64,000 bases of DNA from Strix aluco (lineage: Eukaryota; Chordata; Aves; Strigiformes; Strigidae), in the NCBI RefSeq assembly GCF_031877795.1, contig NC_133948.1, positions 16,632,948-16,696,947 on the forward strand. Direction: 5' to 3'. Below, in pieces: positions 48,064 to 64,000 of this stretch. The notes below the pieces were generated by a model that saw nothing but the letters and a program-made list of their open reading frames with translations, made no database searches and was not told the DNA's origin. Every line of letters begins with the position of its first letter. Position 1 is the stretch's first letter. The position numbers and the translations under genes are program-made.

Positions 48064-48590
48064 GTGCGCGCGCACCTGCCCCTGCGTGTGCGCACCTGCC
48101 CGCGTGCGCGCGCATCTGCCCCTGCGTGTGCGCATCTGCCCGTGCGCGTGTGCACATCTGCCGCGTGTGCACGCGCATCTCCCCCTGCGTGTGCACATCT
48201 GCCCCTGCGTGTGTGCATCTGCCCTTGTGCGCATCTGCCCGTGTGCACGCGCATCTCCCCCTGCGTGCGCACATCTGCCCCTGCGTGTGCGCATCTGCCC
48301 TTGTACGGGCACATCTACCCTTACATGTGCACATCTGCCCTTGTGTATGCACATCTGCCCCTGCACGTGCACACCTGCCCCTGCGTGTACGCACCTGCCC
48401 ATGCGTGTGCGCATCTGTCCTTGCGTGTGCACATCTGCCCCTGCACATGCACATCTGCCCGTGTGTGTGCACATCTGCCCGTGCATGTGTGCATCTGCCC
48501 CTGTGTATGCACATCTCCCCCTGCGTGTGCGCACCTGCCCCTGCGTGTGCACATCTGCCCATGTACGTTCACATCTGCCCTGAGTGTGCA
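48064..48590. repeat. 20-bp minisatellite, ~26 copies
   Basis: The unit is close to ACATCTGCCCCTGCGTGTGC. It keeps strict 20-base spacing through 48241-48560, with somewhat irregular units at the 5' side. Because 20 is not a multiple of 3, three units form a 20-codon period, and frames stay open on both strands, giving false long ORFs. It lies just upstream of the INPP5J promoter. Confidence 0.95.
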
Positions 48591-48677
48591 CACCCACCCT
48601 CACACATGCATGGCTACCCTTGAGCTCACACATCCAACCTTACACGTGCACATCATCCCTTCCACGTGCACACCTGC

Positions 48678-48703
48678 CTGTGTGTGTGTGTGTGTGTGTG
48701 TGT
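48678..48703. repeat. (TG)n microsatellite
   Basis: About 13 TG units, after the decaying end of the minisatellite. Confidence 0.9.
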
Positions 48704-48839
48704 CTTTTTGTGTGTGTGCGACTGTGTGCACGCCACTGTGACTGTTGTGTCATTGCGCCCCTCTGTGTGTACGTGCGCTGCTGTGGGGGTGTTTGTAGTT
48801 GTCGATGCACACGCACACATGCTGCGGCTGCGTGCGGGG

Positions 48840-48842
<3 letters not shown>

Positions 48843-48887
<45 letters not shown>
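48843..48887. repeat. (TG)n microsatellite
   Basis: About 22 TG units. Together with the neighbouring alternating purine-pyrimidine DNA it has Z-DNA potential. Confidence 0.92.
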
Positions 48888-48889
<2 letters not shown>

Positions 48890-48999
48890 CTGTACACGTG
48901 CACCTGCAGGTACCCCTGTGGGTGCTGTGCCTGTGTGCAGCCGCGCTGGTGTGCTCACGTGCAGCTGTTTGTACAGGTGGGTGTGAAAGCGTGCGGGGG

Positions 49000-50630
49000 T
49001 GCAGTTTGCCTGAAGGAGATGGGGGACCTGGTGACCCGGGGCATGGAGAGGGCAGAGGTCCCAGACACCTCCTACACCCCAGTCTGTACCAGCACGAGCG
49101 ACCTCCAGGAGCCCCGGAGCCCAGGGAAGGCTGGAGCACTGTGTAGACGAGGAACTTGGTGGCAAAGGACCAGGACCCTGGGCCCTGATGGGATGGACCC
49201 ACGAGTGCTGAGGGAGCTGGCCCCTGTCATGGCGAGGCCACTCTCAATAATCTGTGATGGATCATGGCAACTGGGAGAGGACTGGAGGAGAGCAAATGGC
49301 ATTCCTGTCTTCAGGAAAGGCACAAGGAGGACTCAGGGACCTAGAGGCTGGTCAGCCTCACCCCCACCCCTGGGAAGGTGATGGAGCAGTCCTGGGAACC
49401 ATTGCCAGGCACATGATCCACAAGAACATCATCAGGAGGAGTCAGCACGGCTTCACCAAGGGGAAGTTCTACTTGGCCAACCTGCCCACCTTCTGCAATG
49501 AAGGGAGTGGTCTGGCAGATAAGGGAAGAGCAGAGGCCGTTGTCTGCCCGGACTTGGGGAAGGCCTTTGACTCCATCTCCCATCAGACCATCCTAGAGAA
49601 GTTGTTGATGTGCAGGCTGGGATGAGCAGAACTGGCTGAATGGCTGGATCCGGGGGGGGTGTGTGGTCAGCAGCACAAGGTTTAGTTGGAAGCCAGTAAC
49701 GAGCGGTGTACACCAGGGATCAACACTGCGTCCAGTCCTGTTTAACATCCTCGCTCCTGACCTGGATGATGGGACAGAGTGCACCCTCAGCAAGTTTGCA
49801 GATGACACCAAACTGGCAGAAGAGGCTGATAAACCAGGGGGTTGTGCATCCATCCAGAGGACCTGGACAGGCTGGAGAAATGGGCCCACAGGAACCTTAT
49901 AAAGTTCAGGGGAAGTGCAAAGTTCCTGGGAAGGAACAACCCCAGGCACCAGGACATGCTGGGGGCCACCTGGCTGGAACGCAGCTCTGCAGAAAAGGCC
50001 CTGGGAGTCCTGGTGGACACCACGTTGAGCAGTTCAGTGTGTGCTTGGGGCCAAGAAGGTGAATGACGTCCTGGGCTGCATCAGGAGTGTTGTCAGCAGG
50101 TCAAGGGATGTTGAGGAGGCACCAGTGAGGCCACCCCTGGAGTACTGTGTCCACTACTGGGCTCCCAAGAGCAAGTCCAAGAGTCATGGACCTACTGGAG
50201 GGAGTCCAGTGAAGGGCCACAAAGATGATAGACTGGAGCATCTTTCATGTGAGGAGGGGCTGTGAGAGCTGGGACTGTCCAGCCCCGAGCAGAGGAAGCT
50301 CAGGGCATCTCATCAATGGATATAAATGCCTGCAGGGAGGGTGCAGAGAGGCCAGAGCCTGGCTCTTCCCAGTGGTGCCCAGCAGCAGGACCAGAGGCTG
50401 TGGGTTCAAACTAGAGTACAGGGGGTTCCCTCTGGAAACACTTATTCCTGGTAAGGGTGGCCGAGCCCTGGCACAGGTTGCCCAGGGAGATTGTGGAGTC
50501 TCCATCCTTGACTCAACACCCAGCTGGACGCAGTCCTGGGCAACCATCTCTGGGTGGCCATCCTTGAGCAGGGGCTTGGACCAGATGGACCCCAGAGCTG
50601 CCTCCAGCCTCAACCAGTCTGAGACCCCGT
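49000..50630 (+). mobile_element. Long degenerate CR1 LINE (RT domain to 3' UTR)
   Basis: The plus strand carries broken CR1 reverse-transcriptase coding blocks, such as [51 protein letters not shown] and ALGVLVDTTL, in shifting frames. The 3' UTR follows, with GGACCAGATGGACCCCAGAG. It is the longest CR1 in the window and is oriented with SELENOM, which starts ~700 bases later. Confidence 0.9.
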
Positions 50631-50639
50631 GGTTTGGTG

Positions 50640-51343
50640 ACCAGCGGGATGTGCGTGTGTGCAGGCGTTTGTGTGCAGCGGCGTGTGCGCTTTGTGCGCG
50701 TGCGTGCAGCCGGGCGTACGCGTGGAGCTCTGGGCGCACACACACGCCATCGCGTCTGTGGCCGCACGTGCTGGGGGTGTGTGTCTTTGTGCGCGGCTGT
50801 GTGTGCTGATGCGGCTGGGTGTAGGCACACTCGGAGCGGTTGTGTGTGCAGGCAGCTGCCTGCGGCTCCGCCTGCCTGTTTGCAGCTCCGCGCGTGTGCG
50901 CACTGCGTGTGGGGTGTGTGTGTAGAGCTGTGTGCGCGCACAGACAGCGGGGCGTGCACACCCCCTGCCCCGCAGACACGTTTATGTCTGTGTGTGCGTG
51001 CGGGGGGGCTGCGGTCGCTGTGTGCGCTCACAGTTTGTGACGGGCACGTGCCTGTTTGCGCCGTCCGCGTGTTCGCGGCGCGGGGGGTGCGCGTGTGCGC
51101 AGGGTGCGCTGTGGGGGGGTGCGCGGTGCAGATGTGTGCGGTGCGGGGGTGCGGCGGGGTGCGCGCAGGCTGGGCGCAGCGCTGTGTTTACGGTCTGGGC
51201 GCGCTCCCGCCGCGCGGGTCGGCAGGACGCGTGCGCGTGTTTTTGCGCGCGCTGGCGCTGCGCTTGCGCGCTGTGCGCTCGCCGTGCGCGGGCGCGTGCC
51301 CGTGCCCGCCGGGGAGGGGCGGTGACGTGGCGGTGGCGGCGGG
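50640..51343 (+). promoter_or_regulatory. SELENOM: GT/GC-rich SELENOM upstream region
   Basis: The stretch is dense in alternating purine-pyrimidine words (TGTGCGCG, GTGTGTGTGCG) and grades into a CpG island that continues through SELENOM exons 1-3. No TATA box was seen near the start codon. It is the likely promoter region. Confidence 0.5.
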
Positions 51344-52566
51344 ATGCGGCGGGTGCTGCCGCTGTCGCTGTCGCTGCTGGTGGCGGCGCTGGCGGCGGGG
51401 GGCGGCCCGGGACCCCCCCGGCTCCGCGGGGCCGAGCTGCGGGACCTGGCCCGGGGCAAGGTGGAGGTGAGCGCGGGGCGGGCGGGGGGTGCGGGGACAC
51501 CCGGGACGCCGCCGGGTGTGACAAGGTATCTCCTCCCGCAGACCTGCGGCGGGTGACGGCTGAACCGCTTGAGGGAGGTAGGTGTCACCGGGCGGGGGCC
51601 GGGCGGGGACCGGGCGGGGGCCAGGCGGGGACCGGGCGGGCACCGGGGCCGCCCCGCTGAGCCGGGCCGGGCCGGGCCGGCCGCTCTGCCCGCAGGTGAA
51701 GGCCTTCGTCACCCAGGACATCCCCCTCTAGTACCCGCCGGCCGGGGCGGCAGCACTGCTCGGACGGGGTATGGGGTGGGGCAGGACGGGAAACAGGGCG
51801 CGACGGAATGGGGACAGGATGACATGGGGATACAGGATGGGACAGGCCAGGACTGGGCGGGGTGGGATGGAGTCTGGGGTGAGACAGGGTGAGGGATGGG
51901 AGCGGATGGGATGGGCTGAGGGGTGGGATGAGATGGAAAATGGGATTGGATGAGGGGTGGAGGACAGGATGGTTGGGGGATGGGATGGGGCAGGGCAGGA
52001 TGGGATGGGATGGAGGATGCGATGGGGTGGGACAGGATGGGGTGAGGTGAAGGATGAGGTGGGATGGTGGACAGAATGGTGTGGAGGATGGGATGGGATG
52101 GGATGGGATGGGATGGGGGACAGCATGGCATGGGGGGCTGCATCGCCCTGCCCAGTACTGTCTGCTCCTTAACACACCGTCCAGCCACAACCTGGAGATG
52201 AAACACCTGCCGGGTGCTGACCCTGAACTTGTGCTCCTCAGCCACCGATACGAGGAGCTGGAGGTGAGTGGGCAGTGTGGCACCCGCCGCCGCAGCAGAG
52301 TCTGGGGTGGTCAGTGCCCCATGGCACCAGGCTCAATCCCTGTCTGCATGCAGAGGATCCCCCTGAGCGACATGACCCAAGAGGAGATCAACCAGCTGGT
52401 GCAGGAGCTGGGCTTCTACCGCAAGGAGACGCCTGATGCCCCTGTGCCCGAGAAGTTCCGGTTTGCCCCTGCCAGGCCTCTGCCCACCCTGCCGCCCCCC
52501 CAAGCTCTCACCACTGGTGGCAAGACCCAACCAAAACGTGATGAGGGAGAACACCCAGACCTCTAG
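51344..52566 (+). CDS. SELENOM: Selenoprotein M (TGA at 51554-51556 read as selenocysteine)
   Basis: SELENOM is a small thioredoxin-fold oxidoreductase of the endoplasmic reticulum. Exons: 51344-51466, 51542-51577, 51696-51730, 52185-52263, 52354-52566; phases agree and give 161 residues (human 145). A signal peptide (MRRVLPLSLSLLVAAL) is followed by the redox motif CGGU, where U is the in-frame TGA in exon 2, then [20 protein letters not shown] and RIPLSDMTQEEIN. The C-terminus ends HPDL, in the place of the HADL-type ER retention end of the human protein. The donor of exon 3 follows TA (CTC TA|GT), so intron 3 retention would at once read TAG. A conventional ORF caller would cut the gene at the TGA. 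The SECIS downstream supports the recoding. Confidence 0.96.
51775..52135. repeat. (GGGAT)n-like G-rich satellite in SELENOM intron 3
   Basis: The stretch is built from GGGAT, GGATG and GGGACA words with tract interruptions, and is purest at 52095-52118. It makes up most of the 454-base intron between exons 51696-51730 and 52185-52263. Confidence 0.85.
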
Positions 52567-52916
52567 CAAGGGGTGCTGCGCTTGGGAGAGGGTCCTGCAG
52601 CCAGTCCCCAGCACGTGAGGACAAGGGCATTACAGCAGCTGGGGACGGTGCCACGATGGAGTGGCAAAGGTGCACCCACTGTTGCTTGGAGCTGTGTAGC
52701 CGATGCCCTGAGGATGCCCTGAGCAGCTCCAGCCTTGACCAGGGGCTTCCTGGGCATTGCGGACATCCCAGGGCTCCTGTGTGACTGTTACTGCGCTCCC
52801 TCCCCTGTAGCCCAGCATCCCTGGCCAGTTGGGAGGAGCAGCGTTCTTTGCGCTCCCTCGCTGTGCCCCAAGGTTTAGCTGACTGCCAGCACTGGGCAGC
52901 GGTATCCTGCCTGCGT

Positions 52917-52977
52917 GGGACAGGATGAAACCCTCAGCAGAAAGCCCCAGGTGCTGAGGGTAGATGTGCTGAGTCCC
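52917..52977 (+). promoter_or_regulatory. SELENOM: SECIS element of SELENOM
   Basis: The element lies about 350 bases after the stop codon. Helix I pairs GGGAC (52917-52921) with GTCCC (52973-52977). The quartet uses ATGA (52925-52928) with a GA at 52963-52964. Helix II is a perfect nine-base pairing of ACCCTCAGC (52930-52938) with GCTGAGGGT (52953-52961). The apical loop AGAAAGCCCCAGGT contains both an AA and a CCCC run; SELENOM SECIS elements are known for CC in place of the usual AA. Confidence 0.85.
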
Positions 52978-53051
52978 GAAGGTGGGAGAGCTGCCCCCAG
53001 CAGAGGGGTGTGCCTTTGCACCCCAGCAGGGTTGTCTTGTATCCAGCCCCC

Positions 53052-53057
53052 AGTAAA
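53052..53057 (+). terminator. SELENOM: SELENOM poly(A) signal (AGTAAA variant)
   Basis: AGTAAA lies 75 bases after the SECIS, and no AATAAA was seen nearby. The 3' UTR would be about 510 bases. Confidence 0.6.
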
Positions 53058-53273
53058 GCCCTTGCGTACGATTGGCTGCACTGTGACATCTTTCCAGGGA
53101 GGGCTTGGTGGGGTGCAGCCTGCACTGCTCTGTGCTGGGTGCCGGGAGGAGCTGGGTGCCCCAGAGGTGCTCACAGAGGTGCGAGGGATGGCAGGGTCAC
53201 AGCTACCACTGGTGAGTCAACAAACTGTTCCACAGACCATCTGAGCTGTTCCTCTGCCACCCCCTCCCCAGTG

Positions 53274-53296
53274 CAATGGATGGATGGATGGATGGA
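53274..53296. repeat. (GGAT)n microsatellite
   Basis: About five GGAT units between the convergent 3' ends of SELENOM and SMTN. The rest of 53058-53795 shows nothing recognisable. Confidence 0.85.
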
Positions 53297-53795
53297 GCAC
53301 CACGGCTTGGGATGAGCTGCTCTTACAGGGTGCAGGGAGATGGGCACAACCCCCTGAGTGGGTCCTACAGTGTTAAGCCAAAGCCTAATGGCTGTGCAGG
53401 CCTGGCAGGGACACCTGGCCCTCGGCTGGGGAAGGGAGCAGGGCAGAGCTGCGCAGGCTGCGACCCGGCTCTGCGCAGCCTCAGTGGCAGTGGGGGTGTT
53501 CTACCTGTGCCAGGCCTGGGGGGGGGCATGGGGCAAGGAACCAACAGCCCTTGGGCAGGGTGGGACACTGATGGTGCCCCTTGGCTCCAGGCACTGTCCC
53601 CGAGCAGGGGCAGCACGCACCCTGTGTCTCCCCCTGGGCTGGGCAAGCAGTGGGTCTGCAGGCAGGGGTCCAGGGGCGGGCAGGGCTGCCAGCACTCCCC
53701 TGGGCACTGTGGCGTGCGCTGCACTGGTGGCACGAAGCAGCGGTGAGGCCAGGGAGAAGGACCTGAGGCAGAGGCATCACCCTATAGAATAATCC

Positions 53796-53801
53796 TTTAT
53801 T
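53796..53801 (-). terminator. SMTN: SMTN poly(A) signal
   Basis: On the minus strand this is AATAAA, 765 bases past the stop codon of the distal terminal exon. I found no other AATAAA or ATTAAA on the minus strand between here and 57000. Confidence 0.75.
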
Positions 53802-54565
53802 GTTTGGCTGGTGTTGGTACACGTGTCAACGCAGGGGTAGAGACGGTGATGGAGGGGCAAGTGGTACTGAGCATGTGGTGCCCTGAGCTGGGGGGGAGAG
53901 CGGGGGCTGCTGTCCCGGCTCGCTCCTTGGGCCCCTCCCTCCCCCGGGACCCCTCGCCTCCCGCCCGCTCCCCAGCACATGGGTGCTGCAGCCCCGTGGT
54001 GTGGAAGTGCCCCGGGTGCACGTGCGAAGCAGGGTGTCAGCACAGGGCCGTGGAGCCGGCCCCGGGGAGGTGTCACCAAGGGTGGGCAGAGGGGGCTTCT
54101 GCGCAGGGGCCAAGGCTGCTCACGGACACGTGCCTGGGGGACGCACTGCGAGCCAGGCTGGGCTGCACAGCCCCACTTGGCTGCCAGCCCACGCCAGCCC
54201 CAGGCCCAAGGGCGCAGCCATGCCTGCACCTCCCCGGGGACACGGGGGTGCTGCCCACGGGACAAACAGCTCCTGGAGAACAAATAACTTAACATGCTGG
54301 AGCGCGGGAGGCAAGCCAAGCTGGGGCGCATCCCCGGCAGCACCTGCCTGGCCCTGCTTTGCCCTGCCCGTGGGGTCAGCCCGCAGCCAGCCAGGGCAGA
54401 GGGAGGTCCTGCAAGGCAGAGGTGTGGGCTTGCCCCAGTTGCAGAGCCCCCTGGCCCCAGCGCCAGTCCCGTGGCCCCCCCCCAGACCCTCCTGGGGCAG
54501 GCAGCTCCCCTGCCTCCTGGCAGCCCTGAGGGCAGGGGGCAGCAGGGTGGCAGGCAGGGCAGGCT

Positions 54566-62537
<7,972 letters not shown>

Positions 62538-62594
62538 GGTGGCGGTACCGGTGCCGGCAGGCGCTGCAGCGAGCCCCGCTCAGCTGTCCTCTGC

Positions 62595-62604
62595 CCTTTA
62601 TAGG
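62595..62604 (-). promoter_or_regulatory. SMTN: TATA box nested in a perfect CArG box, SMTN short-form promoter
   Basis: The minus strand reads CCTATAAAGG, which fits CC(A/T)6GG exactly and contains TATAAA. It lies 58-67 bases upstream of the ATG at 62537. CArG boxes bind SRF, the main activator of smooth-muscle genes with myocardin, so this is likely the promoter of the short transcript. Confidence 0.65.
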
Positions 62605-64000
62605 GGCGCCGGGACACCACCCCCGGCTGGAGGCCGGCCCAGCACAGCCCCGGGCCTGCTGGGCTATTCTTGTCACTGCGGCTGGGGGTCCAGCGCAGGG
62701 GTGCCGAGGCAGGCGCTGACACTTGGCAGCGTCTCCAGCCCTGGGACCAGATGGCTTTGACGGCGGGGAGCCCTGCTGAGCAGCACCCCCGGCCCCGGGC
62801 GGCTGCCAGCACCCCAGACACCAGCCGGGGGGGTGCTGTGGGGCACAGCAGGTGGGGTAGGGCCCCCATGTGGGATCAGCCTCAATTATCACCATACTGG
62901 CTGTGCTCCAGGGCTGGGGACCACCCATGCACCCTTTTGCCCAAAGTGCCCTCCCACTCCTGGATGGCATCACCCACAACACACTGACATCTCCAGCCTC
63001 GGGCTGGTGCCAGTGATCACACCCCCAGCCTGTCCCCACTCCCCCCCAACCCAGAACAAATGCCCCAGGGGGACCAGGTCCCTGCACAACAGACACAGGC
63101 TGCACCCCCACCAGCAAGAGGACCTGCTGCAGCAGCCACCATCCCCAGTTCCCCGCACCTCTGACTGAGCCCTACCTGGCAGGGCTGCCAGCACCACTGC
63201 CGCCTCCTCCTCCTCCTCCTCCCTGCCCACAGGCAGCACACCTGGAGGTTGCGTCTGCCGACAGGCAGCTGATGGGTCCCAAGCCCCACGCCCCACTGGG
63301 CAGTGCTGCTAATACCTTAATGAGAGCTGACAGGCTGCTCGGGCTAAGCCTGCCCAAGTGCATTAGCACGGGGAAGTCACCCCTCTGCAGGCAGCGAGCT
63401 GCCAGCGGGCAGCAGAACCTGCTGGCTAGTGCAAGCAGCACTTGAGAACAGCCCTGCCAGGCTGTGGGCAGCGCCTGCTTCATGCTGGCAAGGGCTGAGG
63501 CAAGGATGGAGCGAGCCAGCGATGCCAGGGCCACTGGTGGTGCCATGGCCACTCGTGGTGCTGTGCCCGCAGAGGCAGCTGGGCGAGCCAGGCACACGCA
63601 GGGCCACGAGCGAGGCAGCAGCACACTTGACATCCAGCTTCTGCCAAGGCCGCGTGCGCGAGTGCCTCGTATTACCCTAGATGGCCAGGAGCAGATAAAA
63701 GCACTTGAAGGGCTGCATGCGCGGAGCTGCCTCCTGTGCACACTCAGCCCCACTGCCCCCAGCACCTGGGGGGGCCACATCCCCCTCTCCCCCCAAAACA
63801 GAGCAGAAGGATTTTATTTTTTTTTTCCAGTTGCACCCAAGAATCCTTCCCAGGCCAGGTGGGCTGGGGCTGCTGCTTTGCTACCAGTTCAGGATTGCAA
63901 AGCAGGAAGAAGCAGGACCCCCAGCTTGCAGCTCCAGGGTGGGTCAGACACCCTCGGGGAGCCCTTACTGAACAGGCTCCCCAGCGCCACATCCAAGGTC
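62605..64000. other. Upstream of the SMTN short-form promoter; no exon recognised
   Basis: This may be intron of a longer SMTN transcript or upstream regulatory DNA. A GGAGGAGGA-type run lies on the minus strand near 63201-63223, and a poly(T) tract at about 63812-63828. The longer open frames on the minus strand show no similarity that I recognise. Confidence 0.5.

Noticed and set aside
47024-48562. Open frame of 512 codons on the minus strand extending INPP5J upstream through the minisatellite.
   Set aside because: The part upstream of 47800 is translated 20-bp minisatellite, open in several frames. Only the part from 47800 matches the INPP5J exon 1 start and CpG island.
47258-48583. Plus-strand open frame of 441 codons antisense to INPP5J exon 1.
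   Set aside because: GC-rich antisense DNA and minisatellite stay open by composition; no similarity to a protein family.
48064-48590. Regular short repeats that could be taken for a CRISPR array.
   Set aside because: The units are contiguous with no unique spacers, and the window is vertebrate DNA.
63172-63780. Minus-strand open frame of 202 codons upstream of SMTN, considered as a missing N-terminal exon.
   Set aside because: It shows none of the conserved smoothelin N-terminal sequence and has no convincing splice sites that fit the phase of 61063.

Overview
This window is vertebrate nuclear DNA, most likely a neoavian bird. Its genes are split into many short exons with GT/AG junctions. 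The dispersed repeats are CR1 LINEs with the bird-type ATTCTGTG tail. The gene-dense, GC-rich layout with short introns fits a bird microchromosome (the part corresponding to chicken chromosome 15, by inference). The species cannot be fixed from the sequence alone.

Layout. 364-24646 (+): the last 36 coding exons of POLE, the catalytic subunit of DNA polymerase epsilon, starting in the exonuclease domain and running to the stop codon. 24.9-35.7 kb: a gene-poor stretch with a ~143-bp tandem array, a decayed endogenous retrovirus segment bracketed by direct repeats, an orphan CpG island, a ~0.94-kb polypyrimidine tract and CR1 pieces. 36168-38652 (+): PLA2G3, a secreted group III phospholipase A2. 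39700-47800 (-): INPP5J, an inositol polyphosphate 5-phosphatase, convergent with PLA2G3 so that their poly(A) signals are ~100 bp apart. 48-51.3 kb: a 20-bp minisatellite, TG repeats and a long degenerate CR1. 51344-52566 (+): SELENOM, a selenoprotein with an in-frame TGA and a good SECIS candidate in its 3' UTR. 54566-62537 (-): SMTN, smoothelin, with two alternative C-terminal exons and a first exon unlike the usual smoothelin N-terminus.

The order and relative orientation PLA2G3-INPP5J-SELENOM-SMTN match human 22q12 (in mirror image), while POLE lies on human 12q24.33. The gene-poor stretch therefore holds the joint between two blocks that are separate in human. The genes do not form one pathway: replication (POLE), lipid and inositol signalling (PLA2G3, INPP5J), ER redox (SELENOM) and the smooth-muscle cytoskeleton (SMTN).

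The most useful second looks are the SMTN first exon with a TATA box nested in a perfect CArG box, the SMTN CH-domain switch exon, the SELENOM SECIS, the orphan CpG island, and the tandem array beside the retroviral remnant. I saw no CRISPR array, bacterial system, tRNA or rRNA gene.
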